The translations under genes and the position numbers were made by a program. This document shows, piece by piece, positions 25,074 to 33,469 of a DNA stretch of 64,000 nt (position 1 is the first letter of the stretch; the number at the start of each line of letters is the position of its first letter). The stretch is from the NCBI RefSeq assembly GCF_011038645.2, contig NZ_CP064955.1, positions 372,001 to 436,000 of the forward strand, written 5' to 3'. Below the pieces are notes generated by a model that had not been told where the DNA came from, ran no database searches, and saw only the letters and a program-made list of their open reading frames with translations. Source of the DNA: Corynebacterium qintianiae (GTDB taxonomy: Bacteria; Actinomycetota; Actinomycetes; Mycobacteriales; Mycobacteriaceae).

Positions 25074-25660
25074 GTGCCAAGTCCGACATCCTCGCCCGCC
25101 TGCGCGCTTCGCTGGCGGATGCGCCAGCGGCCCCCGAGGCCCCGCGTGAGTACCGCCGCGAGTCCACCCTCAACGCCGACCAGACCCGCGAGATGCTTGT
25201 CGACCGCCTCGAGGATTACAAGGCATCAGTGCATTCCGCCGCGGTCCCCGACGATCTTCCTGCCGTGCTCGGGGAGCTGATTTCCGGCGCCGTCGTTCTG
25301 CCGGATGGGTTTGAGCGCGCGTGGTTGCCCGCCATTGATGAGGTGGAGGACCCGCTGGAGGCGGCGTGTGTGATCACATCGTCCACGGTGTCTTGCGCGG
25401 AGACCGGCACCATCATCCTGACGGGCCGCCCCGAGGAGGGTCACCGCAAACTCTCGCTGATTCCGGACCACCACATCTGCATCGTGCTGGCGGACACGAT
25501 TGTGGAGCTTTTCCCCGAATCGTGGGGCCGAGTGCACGACACCGGGCTCGAAGGGCCGATCACGATGATCTCCGGCCCCTCGGCCACCTCCGACATTGAG
25601 CTGGAGCGCGTCGAGGGCGTTCACGGGCCGAGGCGTCTCGACGTTGTGATCCTGGGGTAG
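25070..25660 (+). CDS. lutC: LutC, lactate utilisation protein
   Basis: A 196-residue LUD-domain protein. The family core is ITSSTVSCAETGTIILTG around residues 100-117, followed by LIPDHHICIVLADTIVELFP and GPITMISGPSATSDIELERV. It is the third member of lutABC, with an ATGA overlap with lutB. No terminator is visible between it and dnaE2. Confidence 0.92.
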   Translation: MSAKSDILARLRASLADAPAAPEAPREYRRESTLNADQTREMLVDRLEDYKASVHSAAVPDDLPAVLGELISGAVVLPDGFERAWLPAIDEVEDPLEAACVITSSTVSCAETGTIILTGRPEEGHRKLSLIPDHHICIVLADTIVELFPESWGRVHDTGLEGPITMISGPSATSDIELERVEGVHGPRRLDVVILG

Positions 25661-25680
25661 CTCGCCACCGCGTGAAACAA

Positions 25681-25710
25681 GTAGCACACGTTTTCGAACT
25701 GTGCTACATT
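25681..25710. promoter_or_regulatory. dnaE2 promoter with perfect inverted repeat
   Basis: GTAGCACA (25681-25688) and TGTGCTAC (25700-25707) form a perfect 8-bp inverted repeat around an 11-nt spacer that contains TTTTCGAAC. The right arm overlaps TACATT (25705-25710), a -10 box exactly 7 nt before the dnaE2 ATG, and the left arm falls on the -35 position. TCGAAC is one SOS-box half, but the other half is absent. A dimeric repressor here would block both promoter elements. Confidence 0.55.
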
Positions 25711-25717
25711 CCCACCC

Positions 25718-28700
25718 ATGAGGTTCCATGGTGGCAAGGCCCTGTCGTGGTCGCGGCTGGAGCGCATCCTCTCCGGCCGCCCCGGGCCTGTCCCCGTGCC
25801 CGTCAACCACACCCGCCCGCTTGTCGACGCCCCTTCGAACCGCTCCGCTGAGAACCAGCATGCCCCCTTCGCCGAGCTACACGCGGTGTCCTCCTACAGT
25901 TTCCTCGGCGGGGCGAGCGAGCCGGAGGAGATGGTGCGCCGCGCTAAGGATCTCGGCATCACCGCGCTCGCCCTGCTGGACAGGGATGGTTTCTACGGCG
26001 CGGTGAAGTTCGCGGAGGCTGCGGCGGAGGCGGGGATCGACACCGTCTTCGGTGCCGAGCTGACCCTCGGCGACCGGGTCCTGCCCGTGCTCGCGCGCGG
26101 GCCCGAAGGCTACCGCCGCCTGTCCCACCTGATCGCGGCGGCGCACATGATCACACGGGAGAAGGACGCGGTGTCGTACCCGCCGCTGGAGCTCATCGCC
26201 CACGAGCTGGGCGGCACATGCATCGTGCTGGCGGGCTCGGCTTGGGCGGCAGAGATCGATCACCTGGTCGAATTGTTTGGCACTGACGGTGTGGTGCGCG
26301 AGTACGAGGTGTCGATGACGCCCGAGGACGCCGACCGCCACCGGGCCCTGGATACATTTCCCCACGTGCCCGCGATCGTCACCGCCGCCCCGGCCGCGGC
26401 GACGCGCGATGGGGCGCGGCTGGCGGCGGCGAAGCGGGCGTTGGCCCGACGCGATGCCCTGAGCAGTGCGCATGCGCACCTGCACCCCATGGGGGCGAAC
26501 TGGCTGCGCTCGGCAGAACAGATCACGCAGATGCTCCCGGGCGCGGGGGACAAGATTGACGTGGGGCTGGGCGTCGCTAAGCAATGCGCGTTCACCCTCA
26601 ACCACGTCGCCCCCGAGCTGCCGCGCTACCCCACGCCTGACGGCCACGACGAGATGAGCTGGCTGCGCGAGATCACGCTGGCGGGGGCGCAGATGCGCTA
26701 CGCCACCCGGCCAGAGGACATCCGGGGAAAAGCGATGGCGCAGATCGACTACGAGCTGGCCGTCATCGCGGAGCTGAACTTCCCCGGGTACTTCCTCATC
26801 GTCCACGACCTGGTGGATTTCGCCCGCCGCTCGAACATCCTGTGCCAGGGCAGGGGGTCGGCGGCGAACTCGGCGGTATGCTTCGCGCTCGGCATTACCA
26901 ACGCGGAGCCGATTTCCGCCGGCCTGCTCTTCGAGCGCTTCCTCTCACCGGACCGCGACGGCCCGCCCGACATCGACATCGACATCGAGTCAGGGCGGCG
27001 CGAGGAGGTGATCCAGTACGCCTACGAGCGCTACGGGCGCGACAACGCCGCGCAGGTGGCCAACGTGATCACCTACCGCACGAAGGGCGCGATCCGTGAC
27101 GCCGCGCGCGCCCTCGGGTACGCCCAGGGTGCCGCGGACTCGTGGTCGAAGGGGATCGCGGATCCACCGGAGGGTGTGGAGACGCTCGCCGCGCAGCTCA
27201 AGGGCCAGCCGCGCCACCTGGGCATCCACTCCGGTGGCATGGTGATCTGCGACCGGCCGATCGCGGACGTCGTGCCGGTGGAGTGGGCGCGGATGGAGAA
27301 CCGTTCGGTGGTGCAGTGGGACAAGGACGATTGCGCCTCGGCAGGCCTGGTCAAGTTCGACCTGCTGGGCCTCGGCATGCTCGAGGCGCTGCACCACATG
27401 ACGGACCTGGTGCGCGACACCACGGGCCGCGAGGTGAACCTGTGGGAGCTGGACCTGGCGGACGGGGAGGTCTACGACATGCTGTGCCGCGCGGATGCCG
27501 TCGGCGTGTTCCAGGTGGAGTCGCGCGCGCAGCTGTCCACCCTGCCGCGGCTCAAACCGCGGTGCTTCTTCGATTTGGTCGTCGAGGTCGCGCTGATCCG
27601 CCCGGGGCCGATCCAGGGCGGCTCCGTGCACCCCTACCTGCGCCGCCGCGACGGCAAGGAGGCGGTGGTGTATGACCACCCGGTACTGGAAAAGTCGCTG
27701 GGCAAGACGCTGGGCGTACCGCTGTTCCAGGAGCAGCTCATGCAGGTTGCCGTCGACGCCGCGGGGTTTTCCGGCCGGGAGGCGGACGCGCTGCGTCGCG
27801 CGATGGGATCGAAGCGCTCGCCGGAGAAGATGGCTGCGCTGAAAACACGCTTCTTCAGCGGCTGCTGGGAGACGAACCGCATCGACGCCGCCACGGCGGA
27901 GAAACTGTGGTCCAAGATTGTCGCGTTTGCGGCCTACGGCTTTCCGGAGTCGCACTCGCAGTCCTTCGCCTCCCTGGTGTTCTTCTCCGCGTGGTTCAAG
28001 CGCTACTACCCGGCGCAGTTTTGCGTCGGTCTGCTGCGCGCCCAGCCGATGGGCTTCTACTCGCCGCAGTCGCTGATTCAGGACGCGCGCCGCCACGGCA
28101 TTGCGATCGAACCGGTCAGCGTGAACATGTCGGGGCGTGAAGCGATCTGCGTGGACAACTCCACAATCCGCGTGGGCTTGAACCTGATCAAAGGCTTAGG
28201 GGCGGACGCGGCGGACCGGATCGAGGCGGCACAGCCGTTTAGCGGCATCCCAGATTTGGCGCGGCGGGCAGACCTGACTGTGGAGCACGTCGAAGCCCTT
28301 GCCCGGGCGGGCGCGCTGGATTGCTTCGGCGTGGACCGCAGGCAGGCGCTGTGGCAGGCGGGTATCGCCGCCACGGAGCGCGAGGGCATGCTGCCGGGGT
28401 TGTCGGCGATTACGGCGCCGACGCTGCCCGGCATGAACGCGTTCGAGCTCATGGCCGCCGACATCGGCTCCACCGGGGTCACACATGACAAGCAGCCGAT
28501 GGAGCTGCTCAGGCACGGCCTGCTTAGCGACGGCGTCGTCAGCGCCGCCGATCTCCGCCACGTCGCCGACGGCACACGGGTGCGCGTGGCGGGCGTGGTC
28601 ACGCACCGGCAGCGGCCGCAGACTGCCTCGGGCGTGACGTTTTTCGGCATGGAGGACGAGACGGGGCTGATCAACGTCGTCGTCTCGCCGGGGTTGTGGA

Positions 28701-28852
28701 AGCGCCAGCTCGTCCTGGCGCGCACGGCGAAGTCGCTCATCGTGCGCGGCATCGTGCAAAACGCCACCGGGGCCGTGAACGTAGTGGCGGACCGGTTCGA
28801 GCCCCTCGAGCTCGGCGAGTACCTGACCCGCGGGTCGCGGGACTTCCACTAG
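25718..28852 (+). CDS. dnaE2: Error-prone DNA polymerase III alpha subunit DnaE2
   Basis: A 1044-residue C-family polymerase. The PHP domain starts near residue 45 (AELHAVSSYSFLGGAS); the palm carries catalytic acids in PDIDIDIESGRREEV near residue 418 and QGRGSAANSAVCFALGI before it. A helix-hairpin-helix region and an OB fold (RVAGVVTHRQRPQTASG) are near the C-terminus. The length and the absence of an extended C-terminal domain fit DnaE2 rather than replicative DnaE1. With ImuA' and ImuB it would form the mutagenic translesion complex known from mycobacteria. The start ATG is probably leaderless. Confidence 0.95.
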   Translation: MRFHGGKALSWSRLERILSGRPGPVPVPVNHTRPLVDAPSNRSAENQHAPFAELHAVSSYSFLGGASEPEEMVRRAKDLGITALALLDRDGFYGAVKFAEAAAEAGIDTVFGAELTLGDRVLPVLARGPEGYRRLSHLIAAAHMITREKDAVSYPPLELIAHELGGTCIVLAGSAWAAEIDHLVELFGTDGVVREYEVSMTPEDADRHRALDTFPHVPAIVTAAPAAATRDGARLAAAKRALARRDALSSAHAHLHPMGANWLRSAEQITQMLPGAGDKIDVGLGVAKQCAFTLNHVAPELPRYPTPDGHDEMSWLREITLAGAQMRYATRPEDIRGKAMAQIDYELAVIAELNFPGYFLIVHDLVDFARRSNILCQGRGSAANSAVCFALGITNAEPISAGLLFERFLSPDRDGPPDIDIDIESGRREEVIQYAYERYGRDNAAQVANVITYRTKGAIRDAARALGYAQGAADSWSKGIADPPEGVETLAAQLKGQPRHLGIHSGGMVICDRPIADVVPVEWARMENRSVVQWDKDDCASAGLVKFDLLGLGMLEALHHMTDLVRDTTGREVNLWELDLADGEVYDMLCRADAVGVFQVESRAQLSTLPRLKPRCFFDLVVEVALIRPGPIQGGSVHPYLRRRDGKEAVVYDHPVLEKSLGKTLGVPLFQEQLMQVAVDAAGFSGREADALRRAMGSKRSPEKMAALKTRFFSGCWETNRIDAATAEKLWSKIVAFAAYGFPESHSQSFASLVFFSAWFKRYYPAQFCVGLLRAQPMGFYSPQSLIQDARRHGIAIEPVSVNMSGREAICVDNSTIRVGLNLIKGLGADAADRIEAAQPFSGIPDLARRADLTVEHVEALARAGALDCFGVDRRQALWQAGIAATEREGMLPGLSAITAPTLPGMNAFELMAADIGSTGVTHDKQPMELLRHGLLSDGVVSAADLRHVADGTRVRVAGVVTHRQRPQTASGVTFFGMEDETGLINVVVSPGLWKRQLVLARTAKSLIVRGIVQNATGAVNVVADRFEPLELGEYLTRGSRDFH

Positions 28853-28866
28853 TTAGGATGGCGGTT

Positions 28867-29340
28867 ATGGAGTCGGGCATGGAAGACGGGTTGAACAGGG
28901 TATCGATGAAGCTGATTATCCCCAACTACGTCTCCACGCTCCTCTGGGCGGCCGTCCTGATTGGCGCACAGTACTGGGCGTATGTGAGTTGGGGCACGTG
29001 GTGGCTTATCCCGCTCGGCATCACCGCCGCGTTCTATCTATGGCAGCTCGTCCTCATCCCGCTGCGGGTGAGCGCGCTGGGCTGGAAGGAAACGGACGAC
29101 GAGCTGGTGTTGGCCAAGGGCAGGATGTGGCGCACCGTCACCGTCATTCCGTACGGGCGCATCCAGTTCGTCGACGTCACCTCGGGGCCGATCGGGCGGG
29201 CCCTGGGGTTGAAGAACCTGGCGGTGAATACGGCGTCGACAAGCTCGATGTCCAAGCTGCCCGGAATCGAGGCCGCCGAGGCGGACGCGTTGCGCGACCG
29301 GTTGGCGGAAAAGGCCCGCGAGCGCATGAGCGGGTTGTGA
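28867..29340 (+). CDS. PH domain-containing membrane protein (YdbS-like)
   Basis: A 157-residue protein with two N-terminal membrane helices (residues 18-58) followed by a bacterial PH domain (bPH2 type): WKETDDELVLAKGRMWRTVT and VIPYGRIQFVDVTSGPIGR are the classical pattern. It is followed 7 nt later by a larger protein with the same domain type, as in the YdbS-YdbT pair of Bacillus. ATG at 28867 is preceded by TAGGAT (28855-28860) at 6 nt, a possible leaderless -10; ATG at 28858 is an alternative. Its function is unknown. Confidence 0.78.
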   Translation: MESGMEDGLNRVSMKLIIPNYVSTLLWAAVLIGAQYWAYVSWGTWWLIPLGITAAFYLWQLVLIPLRVSALGWKETDDELVLAKGRMWRTVTVIPYGRIQFVDVTSGPIGRALGLKNLAVNTASTSSMSKLPGIEAAEADALRDRLAEKARERMSGL

Positions 29341-29347
29341 CGGAGCT

Positions 29348-30652
29348 GTGACGGGAAGAAAGGTTCACCGGCTCACGCCGATCCTGCGCGTGTGGGCGAC
29401 GCTTCTGGCGCTCGCGACGATCGCGCTGTTCAACTTCGCCGCGCCCCTTTACACATGGGCGCGCGAGGGCGGTTTCGGCACGGACAACCTGGCGTGGATC
29501 GCCGGCGGGATTATCGCCGCGCTCGCGACGGTAGTCGGAATCTCCCAGTTCTGGTGGTCAAGGATGGGTTTCACGCTCGGACCGGAGGAGATCGGCCTGC
29601 ACCGCGGGGTGGTGACCACCCAGGTGCGTACCGCGCGCTACGACCGCATCCAGGCCGTCGACGTCGTCGAGCCGCTCGCCGCGCGCCTGTTCGGGCTCGC
29701 GTCAGTGCGCGTTGAGGCGGCCGGGGGAGCGAACTCCGCCATCGAGATCGGTTACCTCTCGCGCGCCGAAGCTGAGCAGGTGCGCGCCGAGATCCTGCGC
29801 GCGGTGGGCTCGTTAGCCGACCCGGAAGTGGAAGATTACCTCGTCGCGCCCATCCCGATCCGCCGGTCGTTGATGGGGGCCGCCCTCCGCTTGACGACGG
29901 TCGGTGCCGCCGCGTGGACCGCCATCCCCCTCGTCACCGACTTGACCCTGGCGGCGGCGGTGCCCGTGCTCGTTGGAGTGCTGCCGTCGATATGGCGGAT
30001 GATCGACCAGTCGTGGCGTTTCAACTCCACGCTCGGTGACGGCGTCGTCCACCTCACCTACGGCCTGGCCAACCGGCGCCGGCAGGCGGTACCGCTCGAC
30101 CGTATCCACGCTGTGCAGTTGTCGCAGCCCATGCTGTGGCGCCCCCGGGGGTGGTGGGAAGTCAAGGTCACCGTGGCGGGGTATGCCACCACCGGCAACG
30201 GCGCCGGCACCCTGCGGTTGCTGCCCGTGGGGTCGCTGGACCAGGCGCTCGACGTCGTCGCGGAACTGTGCCCCGCTGTGCCTGTTTCGATGGGGAACAT
30301 CCGCTCGCCACGCCGGGCGCGCTGGGTCTCACCAGTGGACTGGAAGCGCCAGTCGGCGGCGCTCGTTGACGGGATTGCGGTGGTTACTTCCGGCGCGGTG
30401 TCGCGGCGGTACACGTTCGTCGAGGTGCCGCACATCCAGGAGGTCACCTACACACAAGGCCCGTTGCAGCGCCGCCTCGGTCTAGCGCACGTGCGGCTCG
30501 ACCTCGTGCCGGGGCCGGTCAGGGCTACGGTGCGCGATTTGGACGAGCAGCAAGCCAGGGGGCTCGTCGATACGCTTCGTGCCCGGGATTTACCGCCGCT
30601 GCCGGCGGGTGACCGCCTGGGGGAACGCGACCCCGAAAACCTTTCACCGTGA
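29348..30652 (+). CDS. PH domain-containing membrane protein (YdbT-like)
   Basis: A 434-residue membrane protein with repeated bPH2 domains. The first is near residues 75-125 (GLHRGVVTTQVRTARYDRIQ), a second near 235-290 (VHLTYGLANRRRQAVPLDRI), and a third, weaker one near 350-400 (YTFVEVPHIQEVTYTQGPLQ). Helix pairs precede the first two. It forms a two-gene unit with the smaller PH-domain protein. Its family role is uncharacterised. The start GTG at 29348 is chosen because it leads straight into the first helix. Confidence 0.78.
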   Translation: MTGRKVHRLTPILRVWATLLALATIALFNFAAPLYTWAREGGFGTDNLAWIAGGIIAALATVVGISQFWWSRMGFTLGPEEIGLHRGVVTTQVRTARYDRIQAVDVVEPLAARLFGLASVRVEAAGGANSAIEIGYLSRAEAEQVRAEILRAVGSLADPEVEDYLVAPIPIRRSLMGAALRLTTVGAAAWTAIPLVTDLTLAAAVPVLVGVLPSIWRMIDQSWRFNSTLGDGVVHLTYGLANRRRQAVPLDRIHAVQLSQPMLWRPRGWWEVKVTVAGYATTGNGAGTLRLLPVGSLDQALDVVAELCPAVPVSMGNIRSPRRARWVSPVDWKRQSAALVDGIAVVTSGAVSRRYTFVEVPHIQEVTYTQGPLQRRLGLAHVRLDLVPGPVRATVRDLDEQQARGLVDTLRARDLPPLPAGDRLGERDPENLSP

Positions 30653-30661
30653 CATCTCACC

Positions 30662-31132
30662 TCACACGCCCCCGGTAAACCCCAGCTGCCGCCACGCCTC
30701 GTAGCACGCCACGGCCGCAGAATTGGACAAGTTCATTGAACGCCGCCCCGGCAGCATCGGGATGCGCACCCGTTCGGTCACCAGCGGGTGGAACGCGTGC
30801 GCCTCGGGCAGCCCAGTCGGCTCGGTACCGAACAGCAGCGCGTCTCCGGGCTGGTAGGACACCTCGTGAAAGTGCGCGGTGGCCTGCGTGGTGAAGGCGA
30901 AGGTGCGCGTGATTCCGGGCGTCGACAAGCATGCGTCCAGGTCGGGGTGGATGTGCACGTCTGCCAGGTCGTGGTAGTCCAGGCCCGCGCGGCGCAGGTG
31001 CTTCTCGTCGAGGGTAAAACCGAGCGGCTCGACCAGGTGCAGCGTCGCACCCGTGCCCGCGCACATGCGGATCGCGTTGCCCGTATTCGGCGGGATGACC
31101 GGGTTATCGAAGATGACATGCAAGTGCGACAC
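30662..31132 (-). CDS. trmL: tRNA (cytidine(34)-2'-O)-methyltransferase
   Basis: A 156-residue SPOUT methyltransferase with the TrmL motifs: [20 protein letters not shown] at the start, [22 protein letters not shown] and the C-terminal knot [20 protein letters not shown]. The family methylates the ribose of the wobble base in tRNA-Leu. GTG at 31132 ([11 protein letters not shown]) is the chosen start because upstream codons run into the divergent folD promoter; TTG at 31120 (LHVIFDNP) is also possible. It is convergent with the PH-domain operon. Confidence 0.9.
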   Translation of the reverse strand: MSHLHVIFDNPVIPPNTGNAIRMCAGTGATLHLVEPLGFTLDEKHLRRAGLDYHDLADVHIHPDLDACLSTPGITRTFAFTTQATAHFHEVSYQPGDALLFGTEPTGLPEAHAFHPLVTERVRIPMLPGRRSMNLSNSAAVACYEAWRQLGFTGGV

Positions 31133-31144
31133 GATGCAGAAGTC

Positions 31145-31150
31145 TAGGAT
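31145..31150 (+). promoter_or_regulatory. -10 box of folD
   Basis: TAGGAT lies 7 nt before the GTG start of folD, fitting the leaderless pattern. AGGGG in the gap could alternatively act as a weak ribosome binding site. Confidence 0.4.
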
Positions 31151-31157
31151 AGGGGCC

Positions 31158-32009
31158 GTGACTGCGATCAAATTGGACGGAAAGCTCTACCGCGACGAGA
31201 TCTTCGCGGACCTGGAAAAGCGCGTCGCGGCGCTGAAGGAGAAGGGGATCACCCCGGGCCTGGCGACGGTGCTGGTGGGCGAGGACCCCGCGAGCCAGAA
31301 CTACGTGCGCATGAAGCACAAGGACTGCGAGCAGCTGGGCATCGCCTCCATCATGAAGGAGCTGCCGGGTAATGCAACGCAGGAAGAGCTGGACGCGCTT
31401 ATCGACGACCTGAACAACGACCCGGCCGTCACCGGCTACATCGTCCAGCTCCCGCTGCCGAAGCACCTCGATGAGAACCGGGTGCTCGAACTGATCGACC
31501 CGGACAAGGACGCCGACGGCCTGCACCCCGTCAACCTGGGTAAACTTGTTCTGGGCGAGCCCGCGCCGCTGCCGTGCACCCCGAACGGCTCCATCAAGCT
31601 CCTTGAGCGCTTCGGTGTGGACTTGAACGGCGCCATCGTCTGCGTCATCGGCCGCGGCGTGACGGTGGGCCGCCCGATCTCGTTGATGCTGACCACCAAG
31701 GCCGCCAACGCCACCACCGTGCTGTGCCACACCGGCACCAAGGACCTGGCCGCAGAGACGCGCCGGGCAGACGTCATCATCGCCGCCGCCGGCAAACCGC
31801 ACATGATCACCGCAGACATGGTCAAGGAGGGTGCGGCAGTGCTCGACGTCGGCGTCTCGCGCGTCGACGGCAAGACGGTCGGCGATGTCCACCCCGACGT
31901 ATGGGAGAAGGCCGGCTGGGTCTCCCCGAACCCGGGCGGTGTGGGCCCGATGACGCGCACCTTCCTGGTGCGCAACATTGTGGAGCGTGCCGAGAAGCTT
32001 GCTGGATAA
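31158..32009 (+). CDS. folD: Bifunctional methylenetetrahydrofolate dehydrogenase/cyclohydrolase
   Basis: A 283-residue FolD. It interconverts 5,10-methylene- and 10-formyl-tetrahydrofolate in the cytosol. Landmarks are the N-terminal [20 protein letters not shown] region with the catalytic lysine that follows, [27 protein letters not shown], the NADP-binding [16 protein letters not shown] and the end [19 protein letters not shown] at 31158 gives the conserved short N-terminus [14 protein letters not shown]. It supplies one-carbon units for the purine and methionine pathways represented in this window. Confidence 0.96.
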   Translation: MTAIKLDGKLYRDEIFADLEKRVAALKEKGITPGLATVLVGEDPASQNYVRMKHKDCEQLGIASIMKELPGNATQEELDALIDDLNNDPAVTGYIVQLPLPKHLDENRVLELIDPDKDADGLHPVNLGKLVLGEPAPLPCTPNGSIKLLERFGVDLNGAIVCVIGRGVTVGRPISLMLTTKAANATTVLCHTGTKDLAAETRRADVIIAAAGKPHMITADMVKEGAAVLDVGVSRVDGKTVGDVHPDVWEKAGWVSPNPGGVGPMTRTFLVRNIVERAEKLAG

Positions 32010-32310
32010 CCCCCACGACCTCGGCAACGCCCCGTCGAAGCTGCCCCTGCGCGTGCAGCAGGCGATGGCGGCGCTGTTCGTCGTAGGCTTCGTCGCCTCC
32101 GGGCTGTGTGCGGCCACGGAGCACTGGCGCCGCGCCACCTTCACGCTCGGCGCGGGCATGCTCTGGCTCGCTCTCATGCGCCTGACCTGCGACTCGCAGG
32201 TGATCGGGCTCGTCGCCGTGCGCTCAAAGCGTTTCGACGCCGCATTCACCACCGCCCTGGGCGCCGCTATGATGTGGCTGGCCTGGTCGGTGGATGCGCT
32301 GGGGAGCTAG
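31987..32310 (+). CDS. DUF3017-type membrane protein
   Basis: A protein of about 107 residues overlapping the end of folD. After a short polar N-terminus it shows three hydrophobic segments ([36 protein letters not shown], and [20 protein letters not shown]), as in the small DUF3017 membrane proteins found beside folD in actinobacteria. The start is uncertain: GTG 31987 is used here, with TTG 31978 and TTG 31999 as alternatives. Its function is unknown. Confidence 0.7.
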   Translation: MPRSLLDNPHDLGNAPSKLPLRVQQAMAALFVVGFVASGLCAATEHWRRATFTLGAGMLWLALMRLTCDSQVIGLVAVRSKRFDAAFTTALGAAMMWLAWSVDALGS

Positions 32311-32313
32311 GGC

Positions 32314-33459
32314 TTAGATGTCGTACGCGCCGCTGCGCGAGGCGAAGTCGTGCGGCGAGGGCGTCTGCTCCGTCAGAGCGATGAACTTGCGCAGGATAAT
32401 GTCCATCTGACGTGCCTCCACCAGGAAGGCGTCGTGGCCGACGGGGCTGGAAAGCTTGGACATGGCGAGCAGGTTGCCCAGGTTACGGCTCAGATGCTCC
32501 TGCTGGTGGTAGGGGTAGAGGATATCGGTGTCCACGCCCACGATCATGGTGGGCACCTTGGAGCTGGCCAGCGCCTTGTTCAGGCCGCCACGGCCCCGGC
32601 CGACGTCGTGGCGGTTAAGGGTTTCGGTGAGCGTGACGTAGCACCCGGCGTCGAAACGCTCCACGAGCTTAACCCCCTGGTGGTCGAGGTAGCTCTGCAC
32701 GGCGAAGCGCTGGTCGTCGTCGCGGTAGGCGCCGAGCGGGTTCTCACCGGCTTGCGACGACGTGCCGAAGCGCTCGTCGATTTCCAGCTCGCCGCGGTAG
32801 GTCAGGTGCGCGAGGCGCCGCGCGGCGGCCAAACCCGCGTCGGGGCCGGACGGCTTGTCGTAGTAGTCGCCGCCGTGCCAGTTGGGATCGCGCGTAATCG
32901 CCGAGAGCTGGGCGGTCTGGATCCCGATCTGCCACGCGCTGGCGCGCGCGGACACGGCGAGCACGCAGGCGTAGTCCACCATTTCGGGGTACATGAGCGT
33001 CCACTCCAGGGTGCGCGCGCCGCCCATGGACCCGCCGAGCACCGCGCGGACGCGGCCGAGACCGAGCGCAGCGAGGAGTTGCTTTTCCGCGGTGACCTGG
33101 TCGCGGATGGAGATCGCGGGGAAACGCGAACCCCAGCGGCCTCCATCGGGGTGCTCGCTCGCCGGACCAGTGGAGCCGTAGCAGCTGCCGAGCGCATTGG
33201 TACAAATCACGCACCAGGTGTCGGTGTCCAGCGCCTTGCCCGGACCGATCACCTCGCACCACCACTCGGCGGCGTTGGAGTCACCGGTCAGGGCGTGCTC
33301 GACAAGCAGCACGTTGTTTGCGCCGAACGGGTCGCCGCGGAACTCGCCCCAGCGCTGGAAGGCGATGGTGGGGTCGGGGATCGCGGCGCCGGCCTCCGTC
33401 GTCACGCTTCCCACTCCAACTCGTTGCAGCTCGCCCTCGGGCGGCAAGGTGAAGCTCAC
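32314..33459 (-). CDS. metX: Homoserine O-acetyltransferase
   Basis: A 381-residue alpha/beta-hydrolase-fold acyltransferase. It transfers acetyl from acetyl-CoA to homoserine, the first committed step of methionine synthesis in corynebacteria. The nucleophile elbow is VLGGSMGGARTLEW (Ser near residue 145); the acid and His appear in VGVDTDILYP and SPVGHDAFLVEARQM. The conserved segment NVLLVEHALTGDSNA lies near the start. It follows metY with a 10-nt gap, so the two form an operon read leftward. Confidence 0.96.
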   Translation of the reverse strand: MSFTLPPEGELQRVGVGSVTTEAGAAIPDPTIAFQRWGEFRGDPFGANNVLLVEHALTGDSNAAEWWCEVIGPGKALDTDTWCVICTNALGSCYGSTGPASEHPDGGRWGSRFPAISIRDQVTAEKQLLAALGLGRVRAVLGGSMGGARTLEWTLMYPEMVDYACVLAVSARASAWQIGIQTAQLSAITRDPNWHGGDYYDKPSGPDAGLAAARRLAHLTYRGELEIDERFGTSSQAGENPLGAYRDDDQRFAVQSYLDHQGVKLVERFDAGCYVTLTETLNRHDVGRGRGGLNKALASSKVPTMIVGVDTDILYPYHQQEHLSRNLGNLLAMSKLSSPVGHDAFLVEARQMDIILRKFIALTEQTPSPHDFASRSGAYDI

Positions 33460-33469
33460 TGCGCGGCCC

